A program made the translations under genes and the position numbers. Of a DNA stretch of 5,819 nucleotides, positions 4,288 through 5,819 are shown piece by piece. Position 1 is the first letter of the stretch. Each line of letters starts with the position of its first letter. Source of the DNA: Gammaproteobacteria bacterium (GTDB taxonomy: Bacteria > Pseudomonadota > Gammaproteobacteria > Francisellales > CACEW01); contig JANQIS010000235.1 of NCBI GenBank assembly GCA_028282045.1, positions 1 to 5,819 on the forward strand, given 5' to 3'. Below the pieces are notes generated by a model, which saw only the letters and a program-made list of their open reading frames with translations, was not told the DNA's origin and did not search any database.

Positions 4288-5819
4288 CTATGCCTGCTTT
4301 TCAAAGTGATAGCGCCCGGTATGCAAGGCACTAGGCCCCATCCGCCCAAACTTAAACATCAAGAACAGCTCCACTATAAATAGCGCCAGATAGATCACCA
4401 TAAACATAAATAGTGTAAACCCAACATCTGTTGCATTAATGGTTGAGGAGCTAATATCAGTTGGTAACACACCATAAACCGTCCAAGGCTGACGGCCATG
4501 CTCGGTAACAAACCAACCACATAGCGAAGCAACAAATGGCAGTGGAATCGCTATGAGACACCAATAATGGAACCAACGCCGTTGCCAGAGATTACGGTTA
4601 CGAATCACCCCAACTAACGCCACGATAAAGGTTAAAAACAACATAAAGCCAATCGCCACCATAATACGGAAGGTGTAGAATAACCATCCGACCAATGGGA
4701 TGGTGTCGTTGGCCGCTTTAATTACCTGTGCATGCGTTGCTGCCAAAGGATTGCTCGTATACTGCAACAGCAACAGGCCATAACCAAGATTTTTCTCATA
4801 ACGCTTGTATTGCGCTAACATTTGTGGCGAGTTATCTCCTTGGCGGATTGCTTCGAGGTAATGATAAGCCTTGGCGCCTTGCATAATACGTTCGATATTG
4901 CGCGTATACAGTTGGTTCATACCTTCCACTGTCCCGGTTAATGAATGGGTTACAATCAAGCTCAATGCATCGGGAATGTCCAACTCCCAATCATTTTTAT
5001 GCTCAGCCTGATTAGGTATGGCAAGGGCGCTCCAAGCATCCGGTGCTTTAGTTGTATTCCATACCCCCTCCATTGCAGCCAGTTTCATTGGTTGATAACG
5101 ATAAACCGCCAGGCCATTTTGATCTCCCATGTAAACGACCATTAACGATGCTACCAGCCCAAAACCCGCGGCAACAGCAAAAGAACGTTTGGCAAAATCA
5201 ATGTCACGCCCTTTTAATAAGTAGTAGGCACTGATACCCATGACAAACATTGCCGCGGTGGTATAGCCTGCTGTCACGGTATGAGCAAAGCCCACTTGGG
5301 CAATTTCATTCATAAACAAATGCCACAAACTGGTGGTTTCCATACGCATAGTGTGGATATCAAAAAACGCTCCTGTCGGATGCTGCATAAAACCATTGGC
5401 GACCAAGATCAATAATGCTGAAAAACTCGAACCAATAGCCAGACAGAAAGTCGCCGCCAAGTGTTGCTTTTTAGACAATTTATCCCAACCAAAGAAGAAA
5501 ATACCGAAGAATGTCGACTCTAACATAAAGGCCACCAAAGCTTCGATTGCCAATGGTGTGCCAAAAATATCCCCCACATATTGAGAGTAATAGGCCCAGT
5601 TAGTCCCGAACATAAACTCCATTGTCAGACCAGTTAATACCCCTAACGCAAAGTTAATACCCAACAATTTACCCCAGAAACGTGTCATGTCCTTATAAAC
5701 TTGCTTACCGGTACGCACATAGGCCAGCTCCATGGTAAAAATAATCCAGGTCAGGCCAAGTGTAAGAGGCACAAACAGGAAGTGAAACGAGGCATCCAAA
5801 GCAAATTGCCAACGTGCCA
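4288..5819 (-). CDS. cydA: Cytochrome bd ubiquinol oxidase subunit I (N-terminus outside window)
   Basis: The haem-bearing quinol-oxidising subunit of an inner-membrane terminal oxidase with high O2 affinity. The frame continues to the right edge as ARWQFALDASFHFLFVPLTL, matching E. coli SRLQFALTAMYHFLFVPLTL; the TTG at 5799 is therefore not the start and about eight residues are missing. Counting from that TTG, the haem ligands correspond to H6, H173 and M380 (E. coli His19, His186, Met393). E86 and E94 match the proton-path glutamates Glu99 and Glu107, and K239 and E244 match the quinol-site Lys252 and Glu257. GRQPW (435-439) is present. The stretch about 240-345 is a long Q-loop, placing it with the E. 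coli-type rather than the short-loop (Bacillus-type or cyanide-insensitive) oxidases. It is the first gene of cydABX; the promoter lies outside the window. Confidence 0.97.
   Translation of the reverse strand, partial: ARWQFALDASFHFLFVPLTLGLTWIIFTMELAYVRTGKQVYKDMTRFWGKLLGINFALGVLTGLTMEFMFGTNWAYYSQYVGDIFGTPLAIEALVAFMLESTFFGIFFFGWDKLSKKQHLAATFCLAIGSSFSALLILVANGFMQHPTGAFFDIHTMRMETTSLWHLFMNEIAQVGFAHTVTAGYTTAAMFVMGISAYYLLKGRDIDFAKRSFAVAAGFGLVASLMVVYMGDQNGLAVYRYQPMKLAAMEGVWNTTKAPDAWSALAIPNQAEHKNDWELDIPDALSLIVTHSLTGTVEGMNQLYTRNIERIMQGAKAYHYLEAIRQGDNSPQMLAQYKRYEKNLGYGLLLLQYTSNPLAATHAQVIKAANDTIPLVGWLFYTFRIMVAIGFMLFLTFIVALVGVIRNRNLWQRRWFHYWCLIAIPLPFVASLCGWFVTEHGRQPWTVYGVLPTDISSSTINATDVGFTLFMFMVIYLALFIVELFLMFKFGRMGPSALHTGRYHFEKQA

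Overview
The window reads as gammaproteobacterial chromosome (moderately AT-rich) carrying the end of an integrated prophage or phage-derived island. The evidence is an E. coli-type cytochrome bd oxidase with a long Q-loop and CydX, a short (about 95 nt) SRP RNA and a tRNA with encoded CCA. A related betaproteobacterium cannot be excluded and no genus is assigned.

Left part (1 to about 2072), mobile DNA, all on the + strand. First comes the C-terminal part of a BRO-N type phage antirepressor, cut by the window edge. Then a small DUF4224-type protein with a strong ribosome binding site overlaps by 23 nt a tyrosine recombinase (integrase) with its catalytic residues intact. After the integrase come 233 bp without a gene. 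They contain short repeated words of the kind integrases bind in attachment-site arms.

Junction (about 2073-2205). A complete tRNA-Ser(GGA) gene on the - strand has its 3' end facing the integrase. This is the usual geometry for integration into a tRNA 3' end, so the tRNA is the probable attachment site and the host chromosome begins here. The tRNA has its own good promoter, whose -35 box lies in the last two sense codons and the stop of the neighbouring acetyltransferase gene.

Right part (2197-5819), host backbone. It holds a RimJ/RimL-like GNAT acetyltransferase (- strand), then the 4.5S signal recognition particle RNA gene (+ strand) with a near-consensus promoter. A tight cydA-cydB-cydX operon (- strand, both gaps 15 nt) encodes a quinol-oxidising cytochrome bd oxidase for respiration at low oxygen. 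The 30-residue cydX is easily missed. The SRP RNA gene and the cyd operon converge on an 11-bp perfect inverted repeat. cydA runs off the right edge and lacks only about its first eight residues.

I found no CRISPR array, insertion sequence or clearly new system. The points most worth checking are the tRNA-Ser junction with its repeats, the DUF4224-integrase pair, and the inverted repeat at the SRP RNA 3' end.
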